Assembly: GCA_963277665.1 (NCBI GenBank)
Contig: OY728157.1
Coordinates: 371,394,067-371,458,066, forward strand
Direction of reading: 5' to 3'
DNA length: 64,000 nucleotides
Source: Viscum album
Taxonomy: Eukaryota; Streptophyta; Magnoliopsida; Santalales; Viscaceae
In this document: positions 11,901-24,012 of the stretch, piece by piece
How the letters are laid out: each line of letters opens with the position of its first letter
Numbering within the stretch: position 1 is the first letter of the stretch
Notes under the pieces: generated by a model
Seen by the model: only the letters and a program-made list of their open reading frames with translations
The model's database searches: none
What the model was told of the DNA's origin: nothing
Translations under genes and position numbers: made by a program

Positions 11901-14356
11901 AGGAATAACCCTAGGGTTGGGGATAAATAATGGTATACACAATTAATCTAACCCTTCCTAATGATCTTGTTTTGTGACAATGAAAAAAAACCCTTCTCAC
12001 TATCATAGTGTATATAGATGTGATAAATCATAAAATAGTGACATAAATTGTTTTACTCACTACACACACTCTAAGATAATTATTAGGAGTATATAATTAT
12101 TGATGATTTAGTGTACTAAAATTTGCTCAATGCATTTCTTATTTTGACCTATTCAGAGAATTATCTCTTACCCTATAGGTTTAAAACCCATCCAAACATT
12201 GAGAACTCACTAATATCCTCAATTAGAATGTTTTATCTACTCTTATAAATGAATCCTAGAGCATATATGAACAATTAAAAATAATTACACCAATTTCTTT
12301 ATAACAATCTGGTTTGTATTCATCCACTTCATGCATCTTCACAAACATCCAAGAATGATCTCCTGGGATGCTTCATATTCTTTATAATAGTATTTCACTA
12401 TATGGTATCAAAAACTTGACCAATGATACATCTTTATTTTAGATATTCCTCACTATTTTTTTGTAATAATATATATTTATCAAATCACTAAGAGTGTATC
12501 CAAATTGGTCATAATGCATTTATTTTTCTTTGGGTGTAATGGGAATGTTCATACACCTTGATCATAAAATTTTAAGTGAACCAATTATCACTCAAATCCA
12601 AAATACATTCCTAGTAGATAATAAATTTAACCCTATAATTTCAGATGGATCACCTTCATTGCATCTTGACTACAGATGTCATGGAATAATATCTGAATCC
12701 TCTAAAAATCGCAATATTAGTTTCTTCGATCTCCTATATTTTGGAGTGATAAATTATTCAAAATCTTGCCACATAAAATGATTCATAGTATAACAACCCC
12801 TCCATTTTCATGGGATAGTGGACCTAGTACTCCTCATATGGTCATATATTAATCCAATTTATGGAAATTTTTTGTCTTGTAACGAGTCTTGAATCTTGAG
12901 GGGTGGTTACAGGGTGAATGATAAATGTGTATTAGTGCTTAGATAACATTAACATATAATTAATACATACAATCCTATCCCTTAAACACCATGACATATT
13001 TCATATTTATTTATTAATCTATTATTATTAACAACACTATTAAGAAAAAATAAATTTATTATGAATCATCAATAATGAAAATATAATCATGAAAATGTGA
13101 ATTTTATAGATTCAACGAGAATCATAACATTCTTATTATTATATGATGTTAATATAAAACAATCAATATTAATAATAATTATTATTACTCGAAATTATTT
13201 TGTAAATTAATAAAAACCACACTTGGGTTTTTCAAAATTTATTTAATTACTCACACTGCCAAAAAAGAAATACCATAAAATTCAAACATCCACATAAAAA
13301 TCAAACTATAAAGTAATTAAAAATTTTACTCGATTATGCATCCCATATCTCTAAAAAAAATTTGTTATCATCGTTCATTCTAGAATACCTATAAATTAAC
13401 ATGATTTATATTCCTAATATTAAAATATTCACCACTAACCAAATAGATGATAAAGTAATTGTATCAAATACACATAATATTAATACTGGAATATCACACT
13501 TTTGGATAGAGTATTAAAAAAACATAAATTTTCATTTCTATAACTTATTTAAATTTATCACATCAAACTTACCATAACTCATCATTACATTTTTTGTGTT
13601 AATTTAATATCCATCATCAATTTTAATACATTTCTATTTAACCATATTTACAACAACATAATATATAAAATTTTATTTAAAATATTCAATCATCATCAAA
13701 AATTAAGAAATTTTAATAAACCCATCCATTATCAATAGATAAATATTTTAATAGACACAAACCAATTAATAAAAAATTACCATAATTTAATTTATTTATT
13801 TAACCACATTATTCTACTAAACATTAGTCCTTCCAAAAAGATTCTATTTAATCACAAAAAATCATAGAAATTTATATACTATATGTTTATCAATAAAATA
13901 AATTCACACTATCATGTACTATTATAAAATTAAATAGTAACAACAAATATAAAAAATTTAACAAAAAAACATTATTTCATTTATTTACTAAATATATACA
14001 AAAGTACCAATATAAACAATATTTCAGAATACAAGGGTTTTTAGTGAGGTATACCTTGAGAGTGGGGGTGAATGACCATATGAAATTTGTTCCAATTTAA
14101 ACAAACAAATACTTAGAATCTACCCACCACAAATGATCGATACATCATTATTAATAAGGAAAATCGTTTTTGTTTATTTTAATGATGATCTGAATTTTAT
14201 TTCACTTATCTCTATTTTAACCAATTCAACCAATTATTACACAACCCACACACATTGAGTTATATCATGAAGAATGTAAATAAATTATGCCCAAAAAATA
14301 AAATAATTTTACTTAGTTCACTTACATCAGGATAATCTAAGTATCATATAAAGGTA
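8991..14356. other. Long AT-rich spacer, no gene; perhaps old minus-strand LTR in part
   Basis: I find no readable retrotransposon protein or other gene. Some phrases read on the minus strand look like long chromovirus LTR text (e.g. around 9690-9800 and 10020-10140), and a minus-strand LTR-start-like TGTAACCACCCC ends at 12911. A long 5' LTR of the minus-strand gypsy is therefore possible but unproven. Confidence 0.35.
12789..12911. repeat. 123-bp segment with inverted termini
   Basis: The left end reads TATAACAACCCCTCC and the right end is the inverse of TGTAACCACCCCTC, about 12 of 14 bases matching. Flanking 5-mers (catag and gggtg) do not match, so there is no target duplication. Read on the minus strand it has the start and the end signature of a chromovirus LTR only 123 bp apart, so it could be an internally deleted LTR, two unrelated LTR ends, or a MITE-like piece. 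Confidence 0.35.
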
Positions 14357-15837
14357 TATTGGAACATAGGTTGTTCATGGATAATAATGGAGTACAGTTT
14401 CGGATTTCTATCAATATGCACACGGATGACCAGGGAGCATTCAAGTAAAATGGTCATACATTTGAGGATTAATGTAGTATTGAAGGTGGCATTGTTTCCT
14501 AGTGTTTTCCAAATTTTCGGATCTCAAAATAGTGAAATTTTTCATAGGAATTAACGACATGAAGAACGGTGATGAAAATGGGAAAAGGAATGGAACTACA
14601 TAGCCTAGGACATGGACGACATACCATGGAAGGGAATAGTTTGTGAAACACATATGAGACAATAAGAATGATATAAGGGGTAGTTTTCCATACCAAAATG
14701 AGTTTGTGGAGAAGGTATGTAGATGAAGGCATGAGGTACGCAGAAGGATGGAGGTTTGTAAGATAGCTAAAATTTGAAGGAAATGAGCGGTACCTGGTGG
14801 AGGCTTTACCAAATCAAATATTTTTTAATTCTTAGTTTAGAAGAATTTTTGGCTCCATTTTTCATATATAATGGGCAATAATCCCATTTTTTAAGACATA
14901 GAACTGAGATTAATAAATCCAGGAGAAATTTCTAGATGTCTAGTGCAGTTCACAGGAAGGAAACACCATATATAGAGATTTGATCTGTGGAGGAAAAAAT
15001 AGTCTGTGAAAGAGAGTGTGGTTCTTGGAAGAATATATCTCAATACACAATGGAGAAGGGTAGTACGTGGAGCAAGCATGGTTGTTCATAGAGTATGGGA
15101 AGTATGCGAAGAATGGGATATTTTTTAAAGGAAGTTTGTAGAGGTAGTATACAAGTAAAGTATAAAAACACAGTATTCAGATGTGGTAGGCAGAGGCAAT
15201 TTTCAGAGGTAAAACTTCGTTAGGGTTCACAGAGAGGTGATTCACAACCCATACATACTACTCAGTATGAAAATGAAGGTAATTTGGTACACAGAAAACT
15301 CATGTATGCCTATAAAGTGAACAAATCACCTCGTGTATGTAATTTCCATAAACTACATATGAGAGGAAATTGATATACATTTGTGGATGAAAACAAAACT
15401 TCAATAGAGCATCCATGTAAAGTTTAGGATTCATGATCCAATATCAAACCATTTATGTGACCTTCAAGTCGATATACTGAGTTATATTTCTCTCAGAGTA
15501 CTAAGCTATGTAGAGTGAACAGATGTGATTTGAGGGACACAGTGAGCTATCCATGAACATTTTTAATAGAAGTCTTCCTAGAACAGTGTGACTATGGCCA
15601 AAAATTTATAATCCAAAACTAATGAAGATTAGTGGACGTTGGTATGACTGACACACTATTATTGTATGCTCCTTAGAAATAATCCATTTGGTGAACCAAG
15701 TAAAATTATAGTCTCATCTCTTTGAATGTGTTTCTATGATAGGTTATTACAAATGAGGGAATAAGATCGATCTGTTTAAATGAAAAACATGACACCATAC
15801 TTTCCCCCTCCCTCTCTGGGGGTTCTGAAGTCCTTCA
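14357..15837 (+). repeat. 5' LTR of copia-1
   Basis: It begins TATTGGAACAT (from TGTTGGAACC) and ends CCTTCA, two bases before the PBS. It aligns along its length with the split 3' LTR, e.g. the shared stretches ggataataatgga and gtattgaaggtggcatt. Antisense frames up to 123 codons at 14441-14812 are not conserved in the other LTR. Confidence 0.85.
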
Positions 15838-15839
15838 AG

Positions 15840-15851
15840 TGGTATCAGAGC
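15840..15851 (+). other. Primer-binding site, copia-1
   Basis: TGGTATCAGAGC is complementary to the 3' end of plant initiator-Met tRNA and lies two bases after the LTR end. Confidence 0.9.
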
Positions 15852-15888
15852 ATAAATGTTGCTGGTGTTAAATCTGTCCTTTTTTGTC

Positions 15889-16900
15889 ATGGAGAATTTA
15901 GCCAACGTTAAAGGAATCCCCCTCTTCTATGGACGTAACATTCATATTTGGAAGAACATGAATGATATCTCATCTTATATCACTTGTAATGGATGTATTT
16001 TTTCCTAACGTTCAAGGAATAAAAGTCAATTATCTGATAGGGCTATCTGTGACTGATATAGATAGGAAATATTTTGTTGCAGATGCTAAATAATATAATT
16101 CTCTCACTATATCTTTCTCTGATTAGATCTATATAAAGGTAATTAGTTTCTCATCTTCCAAGTAAATGTGGTATAAACATGAAAATATTTATGAATGAGG
16201 CAACAAAATTTAGAAGTAAAAACTTTATGTCTTACACAAGAGGTTTGACGACCTGAAGATCCATCCAGATGAGTATGCACATTCCTTATTAAATCGAGTT
16301 ACTAAAGTGGTAGGAGAAATTCGAGGTCTTGGTGAAGAAAAAAAGAAATTGATATTGTAATGAAAATACTAATAAGAATTCCTATAAAATAAAAAGGATT
16401 TATCCGTTAATGAATAGGCTCTTTTCAAACATTCCCAGGATGAACTGCTGAGCATCTTGGTGGAATATGTGATGAGAGTTAAACTACAAGATGATATGAC
16501 TCGTGTAAGTAAGGAAATGGCATTCAAATCCATGGATAAACTGAAAATTTGTGGAGATATTAGTGGTGAAGAGGATGAGGAAAAATAAATTATTTCTCTC
16601 ATTTCCAAGATGTACAGGATGAGAAAAGGTGAAATTTAAAGGTAAGTTACCTCTGTATTGTTTTTTTTTTGTGTCGTAGAGTTGGGCACATTGCCTCTCA
16701 GTGATAATGAATGTTATATGAGGAAGAGAGTGAATTTGAAAACATCGAGAAGCCACAGTAATGTTTTTCCAAAAATGGATTCTTCAAATATAGAAATAAA
16801 GTATAGAAGAATAGTTTCTTCTGTAGAGAGGATTGTGATAATAATGAATTATGTGAAGAAGAAGAAGAAGAACTAGAATTTAAAACTGTAAACCATGCCT
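15889..16900 (+). pseudogene. copia-1 gag remnant
   Basis: It starts at the ATG at 15889 with MENLANVKGIPLF, the classic copia/Sirevirus Gag start (family form MENL..GIPLFDGTNY..W), followed by IWKNMND. Further on, DDLKIHPDEYAHSLLNRV and KVVGEIRGLG match the UBN2-type gag region. A zinc-knuckle lead (KGKLPL, then C-FFF-C) is at about 16640-16730, with the spacing disturbed by a run of T. Many stops and frame changes make it non-functional. The end is placed at the basic KKKKK stretch near 16870. Confidence 0.75.
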
Positions 16901-18059
16901 CCACGATGGACACCATTGAAAAGTCAAAAACATCAATGATAAATCTAGATACAGTTAGTTGACAACGAATGCTGATACAAAGTTGAAACCTATAGATTCT
17001 TTTGGTAAGCTTTAAATAAATTTAATAGATGCAATAAGATGAAATACATTGTGGAATAATGCTTAAAATATGTTGATAAACATATAGTTGAAATTGATCA
17101 ACTAGAATAACTAATAAAAGTTCAATCATCAATAGATGAATGAATAGATGTTGTAGTGGAACTAATTTTCAGAATAGAAGAATAGGATGAAGTTATTAAT
17201 GACCTTACCTCAATACTGGAAGAGAAGTCAAAAACCAATGTGGGACTTGAATAAGAAGTTGTTACTATTATCAGTAAATTGAAAAGTGAATAAAATTTAA
17301 AATAATCAATGAATAAAATACAATTTGGAAGGTTCTAGGATGTTGAGATTTTGTAGAGAGAAATATGTGGTTATTATGGAGTTGAAACGATTTTAAAAGA
17401 TTAAATACCCACATGCATGGGAAATAGTGGAATCAGTTGTGATGCCAAAATGTGAAATGCTACAAATAAAATAAACCATAATAAAGGAAAGATGAATTTT
17501 TCATCTTGTTGAAATGCCACTAGAAGTGAGGAAAAAGAATCCCTTAAATCAAACTAAAAGGATAACTAAATATTATTCTCAATATTCTACAAATGAGAAT
17601 TAGTCAAACTGTTTTCCCTAGGAAGAATACAGGAGGATAAATAGATGAAGGAATATTCCTTGGATACTCAATGAATATAAAAGCTACAAGTGTTTCAATA
17701 AGCGCTTAGAAATTATTTTGGAAAGAAGTTATGTAAAGATCATTAAAAATAATACTAAAAATTATTCAATGAATTCTTATACAGACGTGATTGCAGATGA
17801 GGAATAATGTAAACATAGATGAAATGAAACTAAAAAAGTAGAGGAAGGTGTACAAAACTATCTGGGGTCACAAGAAGATGTTGATTCAGAAGAAGAATCA
17901 TAAGAGGAAACCGTGACTTAAGAAAATACTAAAGAACCTCATATAAGTAATTGAAGAGTAGAAATTGATCAGTCTAACATCATAGGAGGCTAAATAATTC
18001 CCATGAAGATGAGGATAATGATAAATACAACACAATATACATTCTTGTCTGTTATGGAA
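16901..18059 (+). pseudogene. copia-1 middle region, acidic/helical remnant; protease and integrase not found
   Basis: This 1.16-kb stretch should hold the protease and integrase. Instead it reads, with stops, as Glu/Lys/Leu/Ile-rich sequence like a coiled coil (e.g. near 17160-17300: NDLTSILEEKSK, then TIISKLKSE). Sirevirus Gag proteins are long and have coiled coils, so this may be the rest of gag. I see no DSG protease motif, no HHCC finger and no DDE core. Confidence 0.5.
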
Positions 18060-18780
18060 CCATCCCCATTTGAAGAAGAAACAAATGATGAATCACAGTT
18101 AAAATTCGTGAATGAATTGCTGGATCAGATTGAAAATAATGAAACGTGGAATCTACCAAAAATCACAATGTGATTAGTAAAAAGTGTATTTTCAATAAAA
18201 AATTTGATGAACATGGAAATGAGATCAGAAAGAAGGTGTGAATGGTTTTTAATGTATATTCACATATTGAAGGCATCAATGTTGAAGAAAAATTTTCTCC
18301 AATTTCTAGACTGGAGTCAATCAGGCCACTTAATTCCATAGAAATACCAAGAAGAAATAAATTGTATCAAATAAAAGGTAAAGGAAGCTTTCCTAAATGG
18401 TGTTCAGGGGGAAGAAGTCAACATTTAAAAACTGATGGCTTCCCTACATAGAAATGATGAAATGAAGATCAGGAAATTAAAGGAATCACTTTTTGGGCCA
18501 AAGCATGCACCATGAGTGTGGTACCCAATACTGGATTCTTACCACAAAAATCATGAACTCAAAAGAGGAGGATCTGATCAAAATCACAGGTGAAGGATTC
18601 TCATAAGGATCAGATCATGGTATTGGTGTACATTGATGATATTATTTTTTGTGGAAGTAGGAAGGGATCAGTGGAAGAATTTTCCAATCACATGAAATAA
18701 GAATTTGAAATTTCTATTATTGGTAAACTCGCATACTTTTTAGGGCTATACGTGATTCTGATGAATGATTAAACATTAAT
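18060..18780 (+). pseudogene. copia-1 reverse transcriptase remnant
   Basis: The RT_copia order is visible across frames: ENNETWNLPK, IEGINVEEKFSPISRLESIR, a block near 18385 (KEAFLNGV), LFGPKHAP-x-VWY, LKRGGSDQ, the catalytic VYIDDIIFCGS near 18630, EEFSNHMK and IGKLAYFLGL. The active-site YxDD is intact as YIDD. Roughly 30-40 codons are missing between the SPISRL and AFLNG motifs, and stops are frequent. Confidence 0.85.
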
Positions 18781-19560
18781 TTTTCAAGAAATATAAGCAA
18801 GAGACTTACTGAAAAAATTTAATATACATGGGTCTAAAACAATGTCGACTCTGATTGCAGTTGGAACAAAACTAGGAAAGAATAAATATGGAATTTCTAT
18901 GGATCCCATTGTGTATATGAGAATCATTGGAATCATATTGTACCTGAGAGTTACATGACCACATATTGTCTTTGCAGCATTATTAGTGTCCCACTTTCAA
19001 ACTAATCCAATTGAATAACATACAGTGGTAGTGAAAATAGTCATGAGGTACATTCAAGGTACTCACAATTATGGATTATATTTTTTATAGGAAGTGATGG
19101 TGAACTATCAGCATTTTCTGATGCTGAATGGGTTGGAGAATTAGTGGATAGAAAGTCAATCAATGTTGGATCATTCTAAGTTGGAAAAAAATATGGGTTG
19201 GGATAAGAAAGAAACAGGATAGTAATTCACTTAGTACTGCTAAATATGAATATATATTCACAACAAAATCTTGCACTCAACTACTTTGGATGAAGTAGCA
19301 ACTGACTCACATTGGTGATGAGGTGAAACAACCAATGGTGAATTACTGTTATAACAAGAGCACAATTGATCTTACAAAGAATCATATTCATAATTATCAT
19401 ATGAAACATATTGAAATTATATATCACTTCATCATGGAAAAAGGTGAACATGGCATGATTAAAATGGATCATGTGAGAACTAATGAGGAAGTGGCTGATA
19501 TTCTTACAAAGAAACGGGAAATGGTTGTTTTTTAGAAACATCTATTGAACCATGGTGTTT
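18781..19560 (+). pseudogene. copia-1 RNase H remnant
   Basis: It continues from RT with GKNKYGISMDP, PHIVFAALLVSHFQTNP, IQGTHNYGL, AFSDAEWVGELVDRKS, YNKSTIDLTKNHIHNYHMKH and EEVADILTKK, the usual copia RNase H order with the D in FSDAEW kept. Several stops are present. The LNHGV ending matches the ends of copia A and B further right, so all three are one related family. Confidence 0.85.
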
Positions 19561-19669
19561 AACCACCTCTAACTACATAAGTAGGTAACAGAATTCCCCT
19601 ATCCATATTTTTCTAACTACTTTAATTTGTTTTTGGTAGTGATCCAGCGTTATTGGGGAGATACGATTT

Positions 19670-19677
19670 AGGGGGAG
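19670..19677 (+). other. Upstream purine tract (second PPT-like motif), copia-1
   Basis: aGGGGGAG occurs about 350 bp before the true PPT and is followed by TTTTTGAGCTCTA. The same block recurs at the matching place in copia A (56663) and, weaker, in copia B (62436). Multiple purine tracts before the 3' LTR are a known Sirevirus feature. Confidence 0.6.
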
Positions 19678-20018
19678 CATGTTTTTGAGCTCTACAAGTC
19701 TTGATTCAGTTCTTTGGATTTATTTACAATGGGGGAGAATGGATAAATTTTCCAAGAAAATGAAGTTAGTGAATTGTTTTTTTTTTGATATAAGAAATAT
19801 GGAGAATTGAGAAATTCAAAAATACAACTTTGTAAGAGACATGAACAACATGGGAACTCAATTCAAGTCTTATCTTTTATTTTCTACACTGATCATTTCT
19901 CATGTAGACTTAGAGTAATTGATGAATAAGAGTGATGGCTAAATTATTTCATGAAGTTTTCAGTTTTGTTTTTGGGTGGCGCATTAGTGAATTTATCTAG
20001 ATATTGGCCACAAACCTT

Positions 20019-20029
20019 AAAGGGGAGAT
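20019..20029 (+). other. Polypurine tract, copia-1
   Basis: aaaggggagat lies directly before the TGTTGGAACC start of the 3' LTR. Confidence 0.8.
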
Positions 20030-20649
20030 TGTTGGAACCATGTTTGTTAGTGGATAATAATGGATTTTGGTTTGTTTTATTGTCAATATACATAGGGATG
20101 ACTAGGGAGTTTTTAAGGAATATAGTCACATGGTTGAGGTTGAAAGTAGTATTGAAGGTGGCATTATTTCCTAATGTTTCCCCAATTTTTGGGCCTCAAA
20201 ATTGGTAATTTTTCATTGGAGTGAAAGGCGTTAAGAGAATTGAAGAAAATTGGAAAAGTAAGAGAACCATGTTGCCCCAGTCAAGGATCGCATACCATGT
20301 TTGGGAAGGGTTTGCAGACCATGTTCGAGACAACAGGAATGGTTCGCGGAGTGGTTGGTGGTACCAAAATCAGTTCATGATGAAGGTATGTGGATAAAGG
20401 TGTATAATACATGGATGGATGGAGGTTCATGAGATAGCTATATTTTGTGGGATATGAGTGATATGTAGCGAAGGATGTACCAAATCAAATATTTTGTAAA
20501 TATTAGATTTGCATATTTTTCGGGACTATTTTCCCAATATAATGAGCTATAATCCCCTTTGATTACGACATTGAACTTAGGTAAAATCATCCCAGAGGAA
20601 TTTTGAGAAGTCCAGAGTAGTTCATAGGAAGAAAACACCACATAAGAAG
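20030..20649 (+). repeat. 3' LTR of copia-1, first part
   Basis: It starts TGTTGGAACCATG and follows the 5' LTR until AAACACCACATAAGAAG, where gypsy-3 interrupts it. The last five bases (agaag) are the left target duplication. Confidence 0.85.
20645..20649 (+). repeat. Target site duplication, left, of gypsy-3
   Basis: agaag lies directly before the TGCAATGG start of the gypsy-3 5' LTR and is repeated exactly at 30616-30620. Confidence 0.9.
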
Positions 20650-20702
20650 TGCAATGGCCCATACCCTCATGACCCCTCCCTTTTCCAATTTTCGGCGCGA
20701 CC

Positions 20703-20783
20703 GACGACCGGTGAAACCGATCATTGAGACCAATTGGCACGACCGATCGGTGCGACCGATTGGCGTAACTGATCGGTGTCATC
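20703..20783 (+). repeat. 13-bp minisatellite, short allele (about 6 units)
   Basis: Imperfect 13-bp units of the form gatcggygagacc, each centred on the palindrome CCGATCGG when intact. It lies about 50 bp inside the LTR start, in U3. It corresponds exactly in position to the much longer array at 27718-28012. Confidence 0.85.
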
Positions 20784-21021
20784 CATCCTTGGCGGGCTTT
20801 TCATCTGTAGCCTCCCCCATAACCCCCACTTTTAGGCCTCTTTTACTTTTGAAGCGTTTGAAGGCCATTTTTAATCCCATGATTAATATCTAAAAAATCA
20901 AAGAAACCTTCCTACTAAATAAAAATTAATCCTATCATGTGTAACCACCCAACCACGTCGAAGAACCAGGATCCGACTTCCAAGGCATTCAAATTTATTA
21001 TCCCATAACAACCGGATTTTT

Positions 21022-21031
21022 TCTATATATC
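21022..21031 (+). promoter_or_regulatory. TATA-like box, gypsy-3 5' LTR
   Basis: tctatatatc is conserved exactly at the matching place in the 3' LTR (28251-28260) and followed by a C-run and CT-rich tract. It is probably the LTR promoter, with transcript start near 21055. Confidence 0.55.
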
Positions 21032-22431
21032 ACAGAATAAGTTCTTCTCCCCCCCCCTTCTTCCTGTTGGGCCGACTTCTCTCTTCTCCCTGGTGCGCCT
21101 GAAGTACCTCCTTCCCCAGACTTGTTGTGTGCCTAGGCTGAAGTCGTCATCTCGTCCTTGAAGTTCCCTACGTCCCTCCCCTGAAAATCACGGATCCCCT
21201 ATTCTTGGCATGTGGAGAAAAATGTCGATCTTTGAACAATCAAGTAGGGATTTTCTCCTTAGTCTCTCGTTTCTGTGTATCATGCTGGGTGGGAATGCTT
21301 TTGCCTTTGTGGAAACTGATGAAACCGAACTTAATGAAGATAATGAATGGAAATTAAAGAATAAATGGGGGTGTGATCGATGTTTTGTTGTACTCTTTAT
21401 GTTATTATGTGTTGTGAACTGTAGGGGCTTATGATCACTAGAAATCATGGTATTTGGTGGTCTTTCTCTGTAAACTATTGAACCTCGGTGCTCCTGGATG
21501 TTTAAATAACCGTAACATGGAATTGGTTAATTACTTATACTCGGTTAAATAAATTGAAAGCACCAGGATCAACCCTTTTCTGTGATAACCCTGGTTAAAG
21601 CACAGTGGAATTAAAACGATGGAGTGTGTTAAATCTTTTAAATATGTAAAATACTTTCATGGGAATTCCTTGTGTTGGTGGTAGCAGTTTGGTTGTTTCT
21701 TTCACGGGCCGATTGCTGGGGTGATACGGGTGGGGATGGGATCCCCTGTTGTAGTACGTTTGCTGGTTGTAAATTTGAGGTTGTGTGATTACTCTGCATA
21801 TATCACGAATTGGGGTGGGATCCTCTGTTGTTGAGAAACCGTTGGCTCTTGGAATTTAGGGACATGGGGCTATATCTCAGGGTTTCTTTAGTTCCAGTAC
21901 TTTGAGGGATCTCACTTATCCCTTTGTTGTTGCGACTTTGCAAGAGAATCGGGTGTGAATGCTTAAATTAATGTTGGCTGTAACTTTTTTACTTGGTTTG
22001 TGATTATGATGTTAGTTGCTCTGTAGTGCAGAAACTTATTTTAACATTATTACTGAACATGAATGCAAGGATGGGACAAATTGGTTTTGGTTTGATCTGA
22101 GTTGTGACTTGGGCATGGGTGTTGTTCTTTTCCCTTATGAATTAATAGTAAGGATAATGTTCTTTAGGCTGGCTGAAGAAAAACCTAGATTGGGTGAGTG
22201 ATTGTTACCTATACATATACTTGTAGTTTTTGTAATTCTTATTCGCGCCCCACCCAAGTTGAGAACTTAGTGTCGAACACCCCCATTTCACGGGGGATGG
22301 TGTTTTTTCTAACACTTCTATTAGTGGCTGGTTATTAGCCTTTTTCTTCTCCCTTTCCTGGATAGCCCAAGTATCTTCGCGCATGCTGTGATGGCCTGAA
22401 GTCCATTATTATCCCAAAAATCATCGGGCAG

Positions 22432-22690
22432 GATTGTGTGGTGGTTGGCCCAGGTGTGTGCGGGTAGGTGGTTTCCCAAGTATCTTCGGGATGAAGCCCA
22501 GGTGTCTTCGGGCGTGGCAGTGGTTGTTCTGGCCTAAGTGTTTGCAGGCGTGGTTACGTGTGACAGTTGTGGCCCAGGTGTTTGTGGGCGGGATGTGTGT
22601 TTGTGGCCCAAGTGTCTGTGAGTGGGATTTTTTAGTGGGACTATAGTGAGGTTGTGGCCCAGGTGTCTGCCGGTGGGGTATGGCATTGGG
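22432..22690 (+). repeat. Imperfect G-rich repeat block in 5' LTR of gypsy-3
   Basis: The phrase ggcccaggtgtttgcgggcgg recurs about five to six times at uneven spacing (roughly 35-60 bp), with many changes. The same block is in the 3' LTR (29660-29915). Confidence 0.6.
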
Positions 22691-23387
22691 ACTGCGATGA
22701 GAATGGCGGGATTGGTTCGATGCATAGGATATCTTCAATAACCAGTGGGAAAGTGGTGAGGGGTACCCAAACATCGATGTGCTTTTACTATAAATTACTT
22801 GATTTGTGTTATTTGGGGAGTGTGCCTTGGTGAAGCTTGGGTGGTTAGTTCTTTTCTAGGTTCTTGGTTATCTCTTTTCTCACAAGGAATTAGTATGCCT
22901 CCCCACTTGTGCATGAGAGTATTTGGTTTTTCCCTACTGATTATACTTGTATGGTCACCCTACGTATAAAAAACTGCTTTCAGGTTTCCAGGAGGACTTC
23001 GGGGACCGTGCTGGACTGTACTAGCTCAGACCTTGTGGCAGATCATTTTAGTTGATCTTGTTATTTCTTTTGATATTTTACTTTTTAGTCTCCTTATACA
23101 TTGTGGATTTTAATATTGTAACATTTATTAGGAATGGTTCTTGGTTTCACTTTTACTTTCAGTTCTGGTGTTGTGGGATTCACTATCTTATCTCCTGATC
23201 CTATAAAAAAAATGGAGTAATGCCTTACATTTAGTGTGTGACTTTATAACCTTGGTGCTGGTCGCCACTTCGGGACCTATTGAAGGAGGGTTTCAGGGGT
23301 CATTATCCATCCTTCAACTTAATGAAGGAAGGGTCTGGCAATCTGCTGACCCTTCCCACCTTTTGGTGAAGACGGGTTGTGACAGAA

Positions 23388-23400
23388 TGGTATCAGAGCT
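23388..23400 (+). other. Primer-binding site, gypsy-3
   Basis: TGGTATCAGAGCT lies three bases after the LTR end; it is complementary to initiator-Met tRNA, as in Tekay elements. Confidence 0.92.
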
Positions 23401-23764
23401 GCAGGTTGAGAGATAGGATGGAGTCTGGAGTTAGGCACAATGAGGATTGCATAGGGTGGTAGGTAAATAGTGTTGGGTGACCTTGGTGCATGAATTAGGC
23501 CAGGGAAGACCGGCTAGGACTTGGGATTTTTGGGCCCCCCATGATCCGATGCAAGGACTATGGACCTACCGAATGACCAAGTGAGGATACACTGATTGTA
23601 GGGTAGAGACCCTAAGAAAGGTACATGCATCATAATGACTTGGGTTCTCTTGTTTCTGGGTGTTTTGGTTATTCAATAAATAAATAAATAAATGAGTCAA
23701 ATAAAATGTAAGAACAATATTTTGTACTACTTGGGCTTAGACATTCCTTGTTTACCTTGCAACT
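23401..23764 (+). other. Leader of gypsy-3, no gene
   Basis: Untranslated leader between PBS and gag start. It holds a short (taaa)n run near 23675-23693. No readable protein. Confidence 0.6.
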
Positions 23765-24012
23765 ATGGAACCTAGTAGACGACAATGAGTTGTACGGGTG
23801 ATCGAGGCCCAGGAGGTTGACTTGGCCGATCAGCAGAGGGCTGATCGAGAGGAGGAAGACGACCAGTGGCAGAAGATGATTTGAGCCTTCCAGCTACAGA
23901 CCCTCAAGAAGTATGAGGGATGCACCTCTGACATGAAGATGGAGGGCTGGCTAGAGGAGCTGGGTGTGGATAGTTTCATGTCGCAGAGGCAACAGTTCCA
24001 GCGGGACTGGAG
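23765..24012 (+). pseudogene. gypsy-3 gag remnant (most of gag deleted)
   Basis: From the ATG at 23765 it reads MEPSRRQ-stop-VVRVIEAQEVDLAD and continues as a charged gag N-terminus (DREEEDDQWQKM, LQTLKKYEG, MEGWLEELG). After about 80 codons it runs straight into protease sequence. A normal Tekay gag is several hundred residues with a CCHC knuckle, so a large internal deletion joined the gag start to the protease. Two stops interrupt what remains. Confidence 0.7.

Larger units (their letters stand above)
20650..23384 (+). repeat. 5' LTR of gypsy-3 (2735 bp)
   Basis: It begins TGCAATGGCCC and ends TTGTGACA, three bases before the PBS. It aligns with the 3' LTR throughout; the length difference of 216 bp is nearly all explained by the 13-bp minisatellite. 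Confidence 0.92.

Noticed and set aside
14441..14812. 123-codon minus-strand frame in the copia-1 5' LTR
   Set aside because: Not conserved in frame in the sister 3' LTR and has no recognised motif.
16855..16875. (gaa)n run
   Set aside because: Short simple repeat within the gag remnant; no sign of function.
22421..22774. 117-codon minus-strand frame rich in His, Pro and Thr
   Set aside because: It is the antisense of the imperfect G-rich repeats of the gypsy-3 LTR; the sister LTR copy breaks it.
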